A stretch of DNA of 64,000 nucleotides from Rhodocaloribacter litoris (GCF_011682235.2 NZ_CP076718.1:741758-805757); one strand, 5' to 3'. Shown: positions 1 through 8,063, counted from the first letter of the stretch. Notes: a model not told the origin generated them from the letters alone. Program-made: numbers and translations.

Positions 1-51
1 AGGGGGAACCACGGGGTGCGAAAAAAACGACACGCATCGAACGGAGGGACC

Positions 52-1629
52 ATGCGACACGACGCCAGCCCACAGCGTTGCTGCGGCCGCCCACCGGCGT
101 GTAGACGCCGGGCCGCGTTGCTCCTGGCGGCCCTGGTGGTGCTGCCCACCGGCCTGCTCGCGCAGGAACCCGACCTGGGCACGGAAGCCCAGCGGGCAGC
201 CGGGCGCCAGGTCTACCTGGAGAAATGCGCGCAGTGCCACGGAGAAAACGGAGACGGGCAGAGCTACGCCACCCCCTTCCTGCGTCCCGCCCCGCGCGAC
301 TTCACCGCCGGCATCTTCAAGTTCCGCACCACCCCCAGCGGCGAACTCCCCACGACGGACGACCTCCGGCGCAGCATCCGCGAAGGCATGCCCTACACCA
401 GCATGCCGGCCTGGCGCGGCGTCCTCTCCAGCACCGAGATCACCAACCTGGCCTACTTCATCAAAACCTTCAACGACGACTTCACCGGCCCCTACGGCGT
501 CCCCACCGTCGTCGAGATCCCCCGCGACCCCGGCTTCGACGAAGACAACCTCGAACGTGGACGGCAGGTCTACGAGGAAAACCAGTGCGCCGACTGCCAC
601 GGCAACCAGGGACGCGGCAACGGCCCCTCGGCACCCACCCTGGAAGACCAGTGGGGCTTTCACATCCGCCCCGCCGACCTGACCAAACGCTGGACCTTCC
701 GCAACGGACAGACCCGCCGGGACATCTACCGCACCTTCACCACCGGCCTCGACGGCTCCCCCATGCCGTCGTACGACATGCCCGAAGAAGACCGCTGGGC
801 CCTCGTCGACTACGTATGGTCGCTCTCCCGGAGCGAGCCGAACTACGCCACGGCAGCTTATTCCCACGCCGTCGAAGGCCCGCTCGACCTGAGCCGGGGC
901 CCCGCCCTTTTCGAGGAAGCCGAGCCGGCCTACTTCCCCGTCGTCGGCCAGGTCATCGAGCCGGGACGCTCCTTCTACCCCGGCGTCAACGGCATCGAGC
1001 TGCGGGCCGTGCACAACGCCGACGAGATCGCCTTCCTGGTCACCTGGCATGACCTCCGGGCCGACACCCGGGGACGCAACGGCCCCGACCTCCCGGCGCC
1101 GATGAACGAACCCGCCCGGCCCGACACCGCCACCACCTTCTCGGACGCCGTCGCCCTCCAGTTCCCCGCCACGCTCCCCACCGGCGTCGAGCGCCCCTAT
1201 TTCCTCTTCGGCGACCGGAAGAACGCCGTCGACCTGTGGTTCGTCGACCTCGCCGAGGGAACGGGACGCCGGTATATCGGGCGCGGCTACCGGGACCTCC
1301 AGCCCGCCTCCGACGGCCCCCCGATCGAGGTCCGCACCGCCTACGACGACGGGGCCTGGCAGGTCCTCTTCAAACGCGCCCGCCTCGCCGGGGAGGGCCT
1401 CTCCTTCCCCGAAGACACGTTCGTCCCCATCGCCTTCTCCGTATGGGACGGGTTCAACCAGGAACGCGGCAACAAGCGCGGCATCACCTCCTGGTATGCC
1501 GTCTACATCGCCCCGCTGGAACAACCCGCCGCGCTCGGCCCCGCCCTCGGCTACGGCCTCGCCACCCTGCTGCTGGGACTGGCCCTCGTCGGCTACACCC
1601 GCCGGAAATACCGGACGGCGACGGCGTGA
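52..1629 (+). CDS. Diheme cytochrome c with ethylbenzene-dehydrogenase-type haem domain, membrane anchored
   Basis: Exported electron-transfer protein of 525 residues. A signal peptide (hydrophobic run near residues 20-37) is followed by two class-I cytochrome c domains with CAQCH at residues 59-63 and CADCH at 179-183. The region from about residue 270 to 500 resembles the haem-b-binding domain of ethylbenzene dehydrogenase / type II DMSO reductase gamma subunits. A C-terminal TM helix with RRKYR at the end anchors it. I chose ATG 52 because GGAGG lies just upstream; an in-frame GTG at 16 is less likely. The usual partner would be a molybdopterin enzyme or a quinol-oxidising complex, but nothing upstream is visible, so the partner is unknown. 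Family assignment is good, role inferred. Confidence 0.85.
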   Translation: MRHDASPQRCCGRPPACRRRAALLLAALVVLPTGLLAQEPDLGTEAQRAAGRQVYLEKCAQCHGENGDGQSYATPFLRPAPRDFTAGIFKFRTTPSGELPTTDDLRRSIREGMPYTSMPAWRGVLSSTEITNLAYFIKTFNDDFTGPYGVPTVVEIPRDPGFDEDNLERGRQVYEENQCADCHGNQGRGNGPSAPTLEDQWGFHIRPADLTKRWTFRNGQTRRDIYRTFTTGLDGSPMPSYDMPEEDRWALVDYVWSLSRSEPNYATAAYSHAVEGPLDLSRGPALFEEAEPAYFPVVGQVIEPGRSFYPGVNGIELRAVHNADEIAFLVTWHDLRADTRGRNGPDLPAPMNEPARPDTATTFSDAVALQFPATLPTGVERPYFLFGDRKNAVDLWFVDLAEGTGRRYIGRGYRDLQPASDGPPIEVRTAYDDGAWQVLFKRARLAGEGLSFPEDTFVPIAFSVWDGFNQERGNKRGITSWYAVYIAPLEQPAALGPALGYGLATLLLGLALVGYTRRKYRTATA

Positions 1630-1643
1630 GACCGAAGGCGCTT

Positions 1644-1692
1644 GATGAATGGTGAACGGAGAATGATGAACAGGACATGACCGACCATGAAC
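1644..1692. repeat. Degenerate heptanucleotide tandem repeat
   Basis: Seven consecutive 7-base units lie between the cytochrome gene and the insertion element, including GATGAAT, GGTGAAC, GGAGAAT, GATGAAC and CATGAAC. The first four fit GRWGAAY closely. It is one of about nine such arrays in the window. Confidence 0.6.
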
Positions 1693-1886
1693 GGCAAGCA
1701 CAAACTTTATAGGAAAGGGGAAGGTACGGAGGGGGCTGTAAAACCCCTGACTTCAGTCGGCGGGATAAGGCGATGGTACATCGCCCTTGGACCCCCTCCG
1801 TTTCCTGTGAGGGCGTTCTCCACCGTCTGTAGACGGCGGCACGACTGAACAGGAACCTTACGCACATAATAGGGGTGCGTGTAACT

Positions 1887-3047
1887 ATGCCCGAGGTGAT
1901 ACGAACATATCGTTACCGAGCCTACCCGAACGCTGAGCAGAGGGAGAACCTTGCTCGCACGTTCGGGTGTGCCCGATGGGTGTACAACTGGGGTCTGGAG
2001 CGCAGAACCAACGCCTACTACGGCGAAGGCAAGAGTCTCACCTACAACAGTCTCGCCGTGGAACTTACGCAGGTCAAGAAGCGAGAGGAGACAAAGTGGC
2101 TCCAAGAAGTCTCCAGCGTCGTACTCCAGCAATCACTTCGCAACCTCGAACGCGCCTTCACGAACTTCTTCGAGCAGCGAGCAGGCTATCCCAGGTTCAA
2201 ACGTAAGAGTGCCAACCAAAGCGCGACCTACGCCAACAGCGCCTTCCGTTTCGACCCCGAAACGATGACGCTTACGCTGGCGAAGCAGAAAACGCCGCTC
2301 AAAATCCGATGGAGCCAAAAGCCGGAGGGAGAGGTTGTCAAGGTAACCGTGACGCTCGACTCTTCTGGGCGCTACCACGTCTGCCTGCACTGCCGGTGCT
2401 GTGTGGAACCAATGCCCAAAACTGGTAAACGCATCGGCGTGGATCTCGGTCTGAACGACGTAGTGGTGACCTCTGACGGTTTCCGCAGCGGTAACCCGAA
2501 GCATCTCCGCAAAGCGTATTACCGCCTGCGTCGGGCACAGAAAGCCCTCAGCCGTAAGCAAAAGGGTAGCAACAACTACGGCAAGGCAAGGCGGCGTCTG
2601 GCAAAGATCCACGCCCGCATTGCCGATCAGCGAAACGACTTCATCCACAAGCTCACGACTGATCTCGTCAAGAACCACGACGTGATCGCGGTCGAGAGTC
2701 TTGCGGTGAAGAACATGATGAATAACCATTGCCTTGCTCGCTCCATATCGGAGGCGAGTTGGGGCGAGATCGTACGCGGGCTCGAATACAAGTGCGCGTG
2801 GTACGGGCGTACGCTCATCAAGGTGGATCGCTGGTTTCCCTCCTCCAAACGATGTAGCGATTGCGGCCACATCAAGGAAACGATACCTCTCAACGTGCAC
2901 CGCTGGACCTGCGAAGCGTGTGGAGTTGAACATGACCGCGACGTAAACGCGGCGAAGAACATTCTGGCGGTCGGAGCGACCGTTGCAGCCTGTGGAGATC
3001 TGAGTAAGACCTCGGTAGCTATTGAGCTACAAGGCATCGGTCTGTGA
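1887..3047 (+). CDS. tnpB: TnpB RNA-guided nuclease (IS605 OrfB family)
   Basis: 386-residue TnpB, full length for the family. The RuvC-like catalytic residues are all present: D186 in GVDLGLND, E270 in AVESL and D352 in HDRDVNAAKNI. The four-cysteine zinc knuckle (C323, C326, C342, C345) lies between the last two, as expected. The N-terminal helix-turn-helix-like OrfB region (RTYRYRAYPN, then CARWVYNWGL) is intact. ATG 1887 is preferred over the in-frame GTG at 1875 because the protein then begins at the usual TnpB start. Known family members cut DNA next to a TAM using an omega RNA from the element's right end. The codon usage is less GC3-rich than neighbouring genes, fitting recent arrival. 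Confidence 0.93.
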   Translation: MPEVIRTYRYRAYPNAEQRENLARTFGCARWVYNWGLERRTNAYYGEGKSLTYNSLAVELTQVKKREETKWLQEVSSVVLQQSLRNLERAFTNFFEQRAGYPRFKRKSANQSATYANSAFRFDPETMTLTLAKQKTPLKIRWSQKPEGEVVKVTVTLDSSGRYHVCLHCRCCVEPMPKTGKRIGVDLGLNDVVVTSDGFRSGNPKHLRKAYYRLRRAQKALSRKQKGSNNYGKARRRLAKIHARIADQRNDFIHKLTTDLVKNHDVIAVESLAVKNMMNNHCLARSISEASWGEIVRGLEYKCAWYGRTLIKVDRWFPSSKRCSDCGHIKETIPLNVHRWTCEACGVEHDRDVNAAKNILAVGATVAACGDLSKTSVAIELQGIGL

Positions 3048-3084
3048 AGCAGGAATCTCCCGTCTTTAGACGGGGGAGGCTCAA
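2980..3084 (+). ncRNA. Predicted omega RNA scaffold of the tnpB element
   Basis: In characterised TnpB systems the guide scaffold overlaps the tnpB 3' end and the element's right end, and the guide is the flanking host DNA. Here the tnpB tail and the 3059-3074 hairpin would form the scaffold, and the guide would start at about 3085 (GAACTCGAAGAGCTGACC). The 5' boundary is a guess. No transcript evidence is available. Confidence 0.4.
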
Positions 3085-3235
3085 GAACTCGAAGAGCTGA
3101 CCACCTCCGAGAAAGTAGACCACGCGATACAGGAGAGAGATGATCTCCATCTTCGTCACCAGCATCAAGACCGCCACGGCCAACGCCCGCGCGCGACCCC
3201 AACCCTCGCGATGATCCCATTCGCCCCCACACCCC
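3085..3235 (-). pseudogene. Possible remnant of a gene interrupted by the insertion element
   Basis: No intact gene fills this stretch. On the minus strand an open frame reads GWGRARALAVAV, then LMLVTKMEIISLLY, then RVVYFLGGGQLFEF, and runs into the element's right end; it is hydrophobic and GC3-rich, like part of a membrane protein. Joining the two IS flanks keeps the minus frame open (LFEFIKFVLAVHG). There is no clear start codon. The plus strand also has a short 24-codon frame at about 3140 with a good AGGAG site, so the coding strand is uncertain. Confidence 0.25.
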
Positions 3236-3238
3236 TTT

Positions 3239-3272
3239 CCTCACTCACCACGCACCACTCAACCATCTCCCC
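3239..3272. repeat. Degenerate heptanucleotide tandem repeat abutting a start codon
   Basis: Units CCTCACT, CACCACG, CACCACT, CAACCAT and a partial CTCCCC run directly into the ATG at 3273. The array takes the place where a Shine-Dalgarno sequence would normally be. Confidence 0.55.
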
Positions 3273-4556
3273 ATGCCCCCCGCTTTCACCCCATCACTCA
3301 TTTCGTGGAACCTGACGCGGCGGTGCAACCTGCGCTGCCCGCACTGCTACCTCTCGGCGGGTGAGGCGGAAGCGGACGAACTTTCGACGGACGAATGCCT
3401 GGCCCTGCTCGACGAGCTGGCGGCGCTCGGCACCGAGATGCTCATCCTCACCGGCGGCGAGCCCCTGCTCCGCCGCGACATCTACGAGATCGCCCGGAAG
3501 GCCTCGGCCCTGGGAATGTGGGTGGTCATGGGCACGAACGGCGTCCTCGTCAACGACCATGTGGCGCGCAAGATGGTCGACTGCGGCGTCCGGGGCGTGG
3601 GCATCAGCCTGGACGCGCTCGACCCGGAAAAGCACGACCGCTTCCGGGGCGGGCCGGATGCCTGGAAGCACAGCGTCCGCGCCCTTGAGATCTGCCGCCG
3701 GCACGGGCTCGAAGTGCTCGTGCAGACGACCGTCATGGAGATGAACTACGACGAGATCCCGGCCCTGCTCGACTTCGCCCGGGAGAAGGGAGCCTGGTCG
3801 TTCAACGTCTACTTCCTCGTACAGACCGGGCGCGGGCAGGCCCTGAACGACCTCTCGCCCGAGCGCACCGAGGCCCTCCTCACCCGCCTGGTCGAGCTCC
3901 AGGACCGCTACCGCCCCATGCTGGTGCGTGCCAAGTGCGCCCCCCAGTTCAAACAGATCGCCTACGCGATGGGGCGCGGCGGGCTGGAGAGCGGCGGCTG
4001 CATGGCCGGCACCGCCTACTGCCGCATCACCCCCGGCGGCGACGTGACCCCCTGCCCCTACATGACCGTGGTCGCCGGCAACCTGCGGGAACGCTCCTTC
4101 ACCGAGATCTGGCAGACCTCGCCCGTCTTTGCCGACCTGCGGGACCGCAGCCGCCTCCAGGGGCGGTGCGGGGCCTGTGAGTTCAACGCGCTCTGCGGCG
4201 GCTGCCGCTGCCGGGCCTACGCCGCCACGGGCGACTACCTGGCCGAGGACCCCGCCTGCACCTACCGGCCGACGGGCCGCCCCCTCGCCGAGCCGCCCCT
4301 CGACTGGTCCGACAACGCCCGCGCCCGCCTCGAACGCATCCCCATCGCCTTCATCCGGGACAAGGTGCGCCGGGGCGTCGAAGCCTTCGCCCGGCGTCAC
4401 GGGCTGCCCCGTATCACCCACGACGTGATGACCCGCGCCCTCCAGGGCGCCGACCGCCCCGAAGCCTTCGCCGGCCTGAAGGCACCGGCCTTCAGGCCGC
4501 GCCAACCGGCCGAGACGGCCGGTACGGGCCGCCCGGAACCGGGTGCCCGGCCCTGA
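3273..4556 (+). CDS. SPASM radical SAM enzyme with C-terminal PCP_red-like module (NirJ/AhbD-like)
   Basis: 427 residues. The radical SAM CxxxCxxC motif is at C18, C22 and C25, and the GGEP motif at 61-64 helps bind SAM. A cysteine-rich SPASM region (about C243 to C329, including CGACEFNALCGGC) should carry extra 4Fe-4S clusters. Overall it resembles NirJ/AhbC/AhbD of haem d1 and alternative haem synthesis, or peptide-maturing SPASM enzymes. Residues 344-391 (DWSDNARARLERIP, then ITHDVMTRAL) match the small domain at the C terminus of protochlorophyllide reductase subunit B. The last 30 residues are encoded by two palindromes and look like a later addition. It heads a run of cofactor genes ending at 8601. 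The substrate is unknown. Confidence 0.85.
   Translation: MPPAFTPSLISWNLTRRCNLRCPHCYLSAGEAEADELSTDECLALLDELAALGTEMLILTGGEPLLRRDIYEIARKASALGMWVVMGTNGVLVNDHVARKMVDCGVRGVGISLDALDPEKHDRFRGGPDAWKHSVRALEICRRHGLEVLVQTTVMEMNYDEIPALLDFAREKGAWSFNVYFLVQTGRGQALNDLSPERTEALLTRLVELQDRYRPMLVRAKCAPQFKQIAYAMGRGGLESGGCMAGTAYCRITPGGDVTPCPYMTVVAGNLRERSFTEIWQTSPVFADLRDRSRLQGRCGACEFNALCGGCRCRAYAATGDYLAEDPACTYRPTGRPLAEPPLDWSDNARARLERIPIAFIRDKVRRGVEAFARRHGLPRITHDVMTRALQGADRPEAFAGLKAPAFRPRQPAETAGTGRPEPGARP
4473..4523. repeat. Two adjacent palindromes inside the radical SAM gene 3' end
   Basis: GGCCTGAAGG at 4473-4482 pairs with CCTTCAGGCC at 4489-4498, and ACCGGCC at 4505-4511 pairs with GGCCGGT at 4517-4523. They encode the non-conserved tail of the radical SAM protein. 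They look like REP-type units, or may act as an intra-operon stem-loop. Confidence 0.55.
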
Positions 4557-4580
4557 CCCGGAACAGATCCGCACCGAGCG

Positions 4581-4760
4581 ATGCCCTACACCATCACCGA
4601 CGCCTGCACCGCCTGCGGCCTGTGCCTCGAGGCCTGCCCCATCGACGCCATCGAGCCGGGCACGCCGGTCTTTGTGATCGACCGCGAGCTGTGTTGCGAC
4701 TTCGAAGAGTGCGTCGCCGTATGCCCCGAAGACGCCATCATCCCCGTGCCGGACGCATGA
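4581..4760 (+). CDS. Small 2x[4Fe-4S] ferredoxin
   Basis: 59 residues. The first cluster motif is classical (CTACGLCLEACP, C9 to C19). The second (CCDFEECVAVCP) has the wider spacing seen in some bacterial-type ferredoxins. It is soluble and cytoplasmic and is the obvious electron donor for the radical SAM enzyme encoded 24 bases upstream. Its stop codon overlaps the next gene's ATG (ATGA at 4757-4760), so the two are translationally coupled. Confidence 0.9.
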   Translation: MPYTITDACTACGLCLEACPIDAIEPGTPVFVIDRELCCDFEECVAVCPEDAIIPVPDA

Positions 4761-5140
4761 ACGGCCCGGTCGCCCATAACGCCCCGACCCCTCCGGAATG
4801 GAACGAGCTCGACTTCGTGCCCTGGGACGCGTTTCGCCGCATGGCCCCCGCCGTCGTGGGCCTGGAGCTTCGCCGCCTGGAAGGGCTGCTGGCCGCCCCA
4901 CCCGACGACCTCGACACCTACAACGCCCTGGTGCGGGCGCGCTTCGAACTGAAGCGGTTCGTCGACCGCCTGGCCGAAGCGAGCAGGGAAACCGCCGCCG
5001 CCACGTGCGGGCCGCACCTGCAGGCGGCCCTCCTCGCCCTCTCGCTCGCTCCCGTCCTCGATCCCGAAACCCGCCAGACCCTGCACTACATCGCCGACCG
5101 CCTCACCTACGTGCACGACCGCCTCCGGCTGGTTTACTGA
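4757..5140 (+). CDS. Unknown 127-residue helical protein of the PCP_red cluster
   Basis: Not recognised. It begins at the ATG that overlaps the ferredoxin stop codon. The sequence is soluble, acidic in its N-terminal part (PEWNELDFVPWD) and mainly helical, with no cysteine pair, signal peptide or TM segment. Strict coupling to the ferredoxin and its place between radical SAM and stress-protein genes suggest a partner or assembly role. No function is claimed. Confidence 0.75.
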   Translation: MNGPVAHNAPTPPEWNELDFVPWDAFRRMAPAVVGLELRRLEGLLAAPPDDLDTYNALVRARFELKRFVDRLAEASRETAAATCGPHLQAALLALSLAPVLDPETRQTLHYIADRLTYVHDRLRLVY

Positions 5141-5167
5141 CCCCGGTGCCGCCTGCAGCCGTGCCCC

Positions 5168-5202
5168 GAACACCCGCACGCAATCCGCAATCCGAAATCC
5201 GC
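5168..5202. repeat. Degenerate heptanucleotide tandem repeat upstream of the USP gene
   Basis: Units GAACACC, CGCACGC, AATCCGC, AATCCGA and AATCCGC end one base before the ATG at 5204. The last three units are almost identical. There is no separate Shine-Dalgarno sequence. Confidence 0.65.
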
Positions 5203-5203
5203 C

Positions 5204-7129
5204 ATGTACGAAACGATCTTCGTCCCCGTCGACAACTCGGAACACGCGCTGACCGGTATCGATCTGGCCGTGGAACTGGGCAAGCGGTTCGGCGCGGAAC
5301 TCGTCGGCAGCCACGCCTATGCGGCCCGGATGCACGACTACCGCTTCAAGCAGATGGAGTTCACGCTGCCCGAGGAATACCTCGTCGAGGCCGAGATGGA
5401 AAAGCAGCGGAAGGTGCACGACACGCTCATCACCATGGGCCTGGAACTCATCTCCGACTCGTACCTGGTGGTGATGGAGGAGCGATGCCGTGCGGCGGGC
5501 GTCCCCTTCACCCCGAAGATGTACGACGGCAAGAACTGGCGCGTGATCGTCCGCGACATCGAGGAGAGCGGGTACGACCTGGTCGTCATCGGGGCGCTGG
5601 GGCTGGGCGCGGTCAAGGACAGCCTCATCGGGAGCGTGTGCGAGCGCGTCTGCCGGCGCGTCAAGACCGACGTACTCGTCGTGAAGAACACCGCCCCGGT
5701 GGAGACCCAGCTCTTCGGGCGCGGCGGCGACGGCACCGTCGATCACGTCGACGGCGGCGGCATCGTCGTCGGCATCGACGGCAGCCCCGAGTCGTTCGCC
5801 GGCCTGCGGACGGCCCTGGCCCTGGGCAAGGCGCTCGACAAACCCGTCGAAGCCGTCTCCGTCTACGACCCCTACCTGCACTACGCGATGTTCAACAGCA
5901 TCGTGAACGTGCTCACCGAACGGGCCTCGAAGGTATTCAAGTTCAAGGAACAGGAGCAGCTCCACGAGGAGGTCATCGACACCGGCCTGGCCAAGATCTA
6001 CCAGTCGCACCTGGAGGTGGCCCGCCGCATCGCCGCCGACGAAGGCTACGACCTGAAGATCACGCTCCTCGACGGCAAGGCGTTCGAGAAGCTCCTCCAG
6101 TACGTGCGGCGCGAGCGCCCCTGGCTGCTCGTGCTCGGCCGCATCGGCGTGCACAGCGAGGCCGACATGGACATCGGCTCGAACACGGAGAACCTGTTGC
6201 GGCTGGCCCCGTGCAACGTGCTCCTCTCGAGCCGCCGCTATACGCCCCCCCTCGACACCGTGGCCGAAGAAACGATGCGCTGGACCGAGCCGGCCCTGCA
6301 ACTGCTCCGCCGCGCTCCCGACTTCGCCCGCGGCATCGCCCGCACGACGATCCACCGCTGGGCCATGGAGCGCGGCCACTCGGTCATCACGCAGTCCATC
6401 GTCGAGCAGGCCATGGCGACGATCCTGCCCCGCTCGGCCATGATCAAGATGGGCATCATCGCCGAGGCGGTGGCGATCGAACAGATCGAAGCCGCCCCCG
6501 AGGACGTGGTGACGTACGTCTGCCCCACCTGCGGCTATGCGGCCCGGGGCTTCGCGCCGGCCGTGTGCGCCGTCTGCGGCGGCCCCGGAGACGCCTTCGA
6601 GAAGATCGACAAGGAGGCCATCGCCCGCCTGGCCCCCCTCGAAGGCCCCATCGAGGAAGAGGACACGTTCGACCACGTCCGGCTCAAGTGGACCGCCGAT
6701 GCCCGCAACCGCCTCCGCGAGGTGCCCGACGGCTACCAGCAGCGGCGGGCCAAGGCCCAGATCGAGAAGAGCGCCCGCGTCCGGCGCCTGCCCGTGATCA
6801 CCCTCGACCTGGTCGAAGACGTCCTCGGCGGTGCCCTCCGCGACACGCAGGACCTGCAGGCCCGCGGCACGCTCGGGCAGGCGGCCGTCGACGCCCCGCC
6901 CCCCGGCCAGGAAATCATCCGCGACGGCGCCTTCTCGTGGACGGCCGAGGCCGTGGCCCGCCTCAACCGCGTCCCGGAGGGCTTCATGCGCAAGGGCACC
7001 AAAAAACGCATGGAAGACGCCGCCCGCCGCCACGGCACCGACCTGATCACGCTCGAGATCGCCGAAGAGGGCATCCGCGACGCCCTTCAGGTGATGGAGG
7101 AGATGATCAAGAAAAAAGCAGAAAAATAG
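5204..7129 (+). CDS. Tandem universal stress protein with rubredoxin-like knuckle and three PCP_red-like modules
   Basis: 641 residues with an unusual architecture. Two UspA-type nucleotide-binding folds come first (about 1-162 and 186-343; IFVPVDNSEHAL and IVVGIDGSPES are the opening strands). PCP_red-like modules then lie at 359-404 (MRWTEPALQLLRRAP, ITQSIVEQAM), 496-541 and 579-627. Between the first and second is a four-cysteine knuckle (C440, C443, C455, C458; VCPTCGY) like rubredoxin. No TM segments. It sits with radical SAM, ferredoxin and Mrp genes, so a role in metal or tetrapyrrole cofactor handling is more likely than general stress. Domain calls are from motif reading; biochemical function is unknown. 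Confidence 0.82.
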   Translation: MYETIFVPVDNSEHALTGIDLAVELGKRFGAELVGSHAYAARMHDYRFKQMEFTLPEEYLVEAEMEKQRKVHDTLITMGLELISDSYLVVMEERCRAAGVPFTPKMYDGKNWRVIVRDIEESGYDLVVIGALGLGAVKDSLIGSVCERVCRRVKTDVLVVKNTAPVETQLFGRGGDGTVDHVDGGGIVVGIDGSPESFAGLRTALALGKALDKPVEAVSVYDPYLHYAMFNSIVNVLTERASKVFKFKEQEQLHEEVIDTGLAKIYQSHLEVARRIAADEGYDLKITLLDGKAFEKLLQYVRRERPWLLVLGRIGVHSEADMDIGSNTENLLRLAPCNVLLSSRRYTPPLDTVAEETMRWTEPALQLLRRAPDFARGIARTTIHRWAMERGHSVITQSIVEQAMATILPRSAMIKMGIIAEAVAIEQIEAAPEDVVTYVCPTCGYAARGFAPAVCAVCGGPGDAFEKIDKEAIARLAPLEGPIEEEDTFDHVRLKWTADARNRLREVPDGYQQRRAKAQIEKSARVRRLPVITLDLVEDVLGGALRDTQDLQARGTLGQAAVDAPPPGQEIIRDGAFSWTAEAVARLNRVPEGFMRKGTKKRMEDAARRHGTDLITLEIAEEGIRDALQVMEEMIKKKAEK

Positions 7130-7139
7130 ACGACCCGCG

Positions 7140-8063
7140 ATGAAAACCTACCACGACATCGCCACGGACGGGGGATCGAACGTCGCCGCGCAGGTGGGTG
7201 AGCAGGCCGCGCGGCTGGCCCGGCGGCTGGCGGGCGTGCGGCACGTCGTCGCCGTGATGAGCGGCAAGGGCGGGGTGGGCAAAAGCGCCGTGACGGTCAA
7301 CCTGGGGGCCGCGCTGGCGCTCGACGGCCTGACCGTGGGCCTGCTCGACGCCGACATCAACGGCCCCTCGCTGGCCCGCATGACGGGCGTGCTGGGGCAG
7401 CCGCTCCGGCTCGAGGACGGGGGCGTCCAGCCGGCCGAAGCGGCACCCGGCCTCAAGGTCATGTCCATCGACCTGCTCCTGGCCGACGAGCACGCCCCCG
7501 TCCTCTGGGAGGCTCCCACCCAGCGCGATGCCTTCACCTGGCGGGGCCTGATGGAGATGCACGCCGTGCGCGAGTTCCTCACCGACACCGCCTGGGGCCG
7601 GCTGGACGTGCTCCTGATCGACCTGCCCCCCGGCACGGACAAGCTCCCCAACCTGGTGGACCTGCTCCCCGCCCTCGACGGTACCCTCGTCGTCACCCTG
7701 CCCTCGGGCGTCTCCCAGCACGTCGTCGGCAAGTCCATCCGCATGGCCACCGCCGTGCTCGGCACCCCGGTGATCGGGCTCGTGGAGAACATGGCCTCGT
7801 ATGCCTGCCCCCACTGCGGGCGCGAGGCCCCGCTCTTCCCCACCGGCGAAGCCGCGGCGCTGGCGGCACGGCACGGCATCCCCTACCTGGGCGGCCTCCC
7901 CTTCGACCCGCGTCTCTCGGCCGCCGCCGACCGCGGGACCGCCTTCATGGTCGAGTACGCCGATACCCCGGCAGGGCGAGCGTTCCGGCGGCTGGCGGAG
8001 CAGGTGCGCACGTTCCTCAACCCCGAGCACCCCTTTGCGCCTTCTCCGCGTTCTTCGCGGTAA
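7140..8063 (+). CDS. Mrp/NBP35-type P-loop ATPase, Fe-S cluster carrier
   Basis: 307 residues. The deviant Walker A GKGGVGKS is at 42-49, and the family signatures DADINGPS and LIDLPPGTD are clear. C223 and C226 (YACPHCG) form the CxxC pair that bridges a 4Fe-4S cluster in ApbC/Mrp dimers. It lacks the N-terminal DUF59 domain of many Mrp proteins. It starts 10 bases after the USP gene. In context it probably loads Fe-S clusters into the radical SAM enzyme, ferredoxin or an unseen partner. Confidence 0.88.
   Translation: MKTYHDIATDGGSNVAAQVGEQAARLARRLAGVRHVVAVMSGKGGVGKSAVTVNLGAALALDGLTVGLLDADINGPSLARMTGVLGQPLRLEDGGVQPAEAAPGLKVMSIDLLLADEHAPVLWEAPTQRDAFTWRGLMEMHAVREFLTDTAWGRLDVLLIDLPPGTDKLPNLVDLLPALDGTLVVTLPSGVSQHVVGKSIRMATAVLGTPVIGLVENMASYACPHCGREAPLFPTGEAAALAARHGIPYLGGLPFDPRLSAAADRGTAFMVEYADTPAGRAFRRLAEQVRTFLNPEHPFAPSPRSSR

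Larger units (their letters stand above)
1711..3084 (+). mobile_element. IS200/IS605-family element, tnpB only (IS1341 group)
   Basis: The element encodes TnpB but no TnpA Y1 transposase. The left part has an imperfect hairpin at 1744-1764 (CCCCTGAC loop GTCGGCGGG). The right end has a hairpin at 3059-3074 (CCCGTC, TTTA, GACGGG) followed by TCAA at 3081-3084. Such subterminal hairpins are typical of this family. The left boundary is placed after TTTAT (1706-1710), which would act as the target-adjacent motif. Both boundaries are inferred, not proven by an empty site. Without tnpA the element depends on a transposase elsewhere or is immobile. Confidence 0.75.

Noticed and set aside
16-1629. 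GTG at 16 as the start of the diheme cytochrome
   Set aside because: ATG at 52 has GGAGG at the right distance and gives a normal signal peptide.
4586-7033. Long minus-strand open frame opposite the ferredoxin and USP genes
   Set aside because: Composition is shadow-like (Gly, Ala, Asp, His) and the + strand genes have clear motifs.
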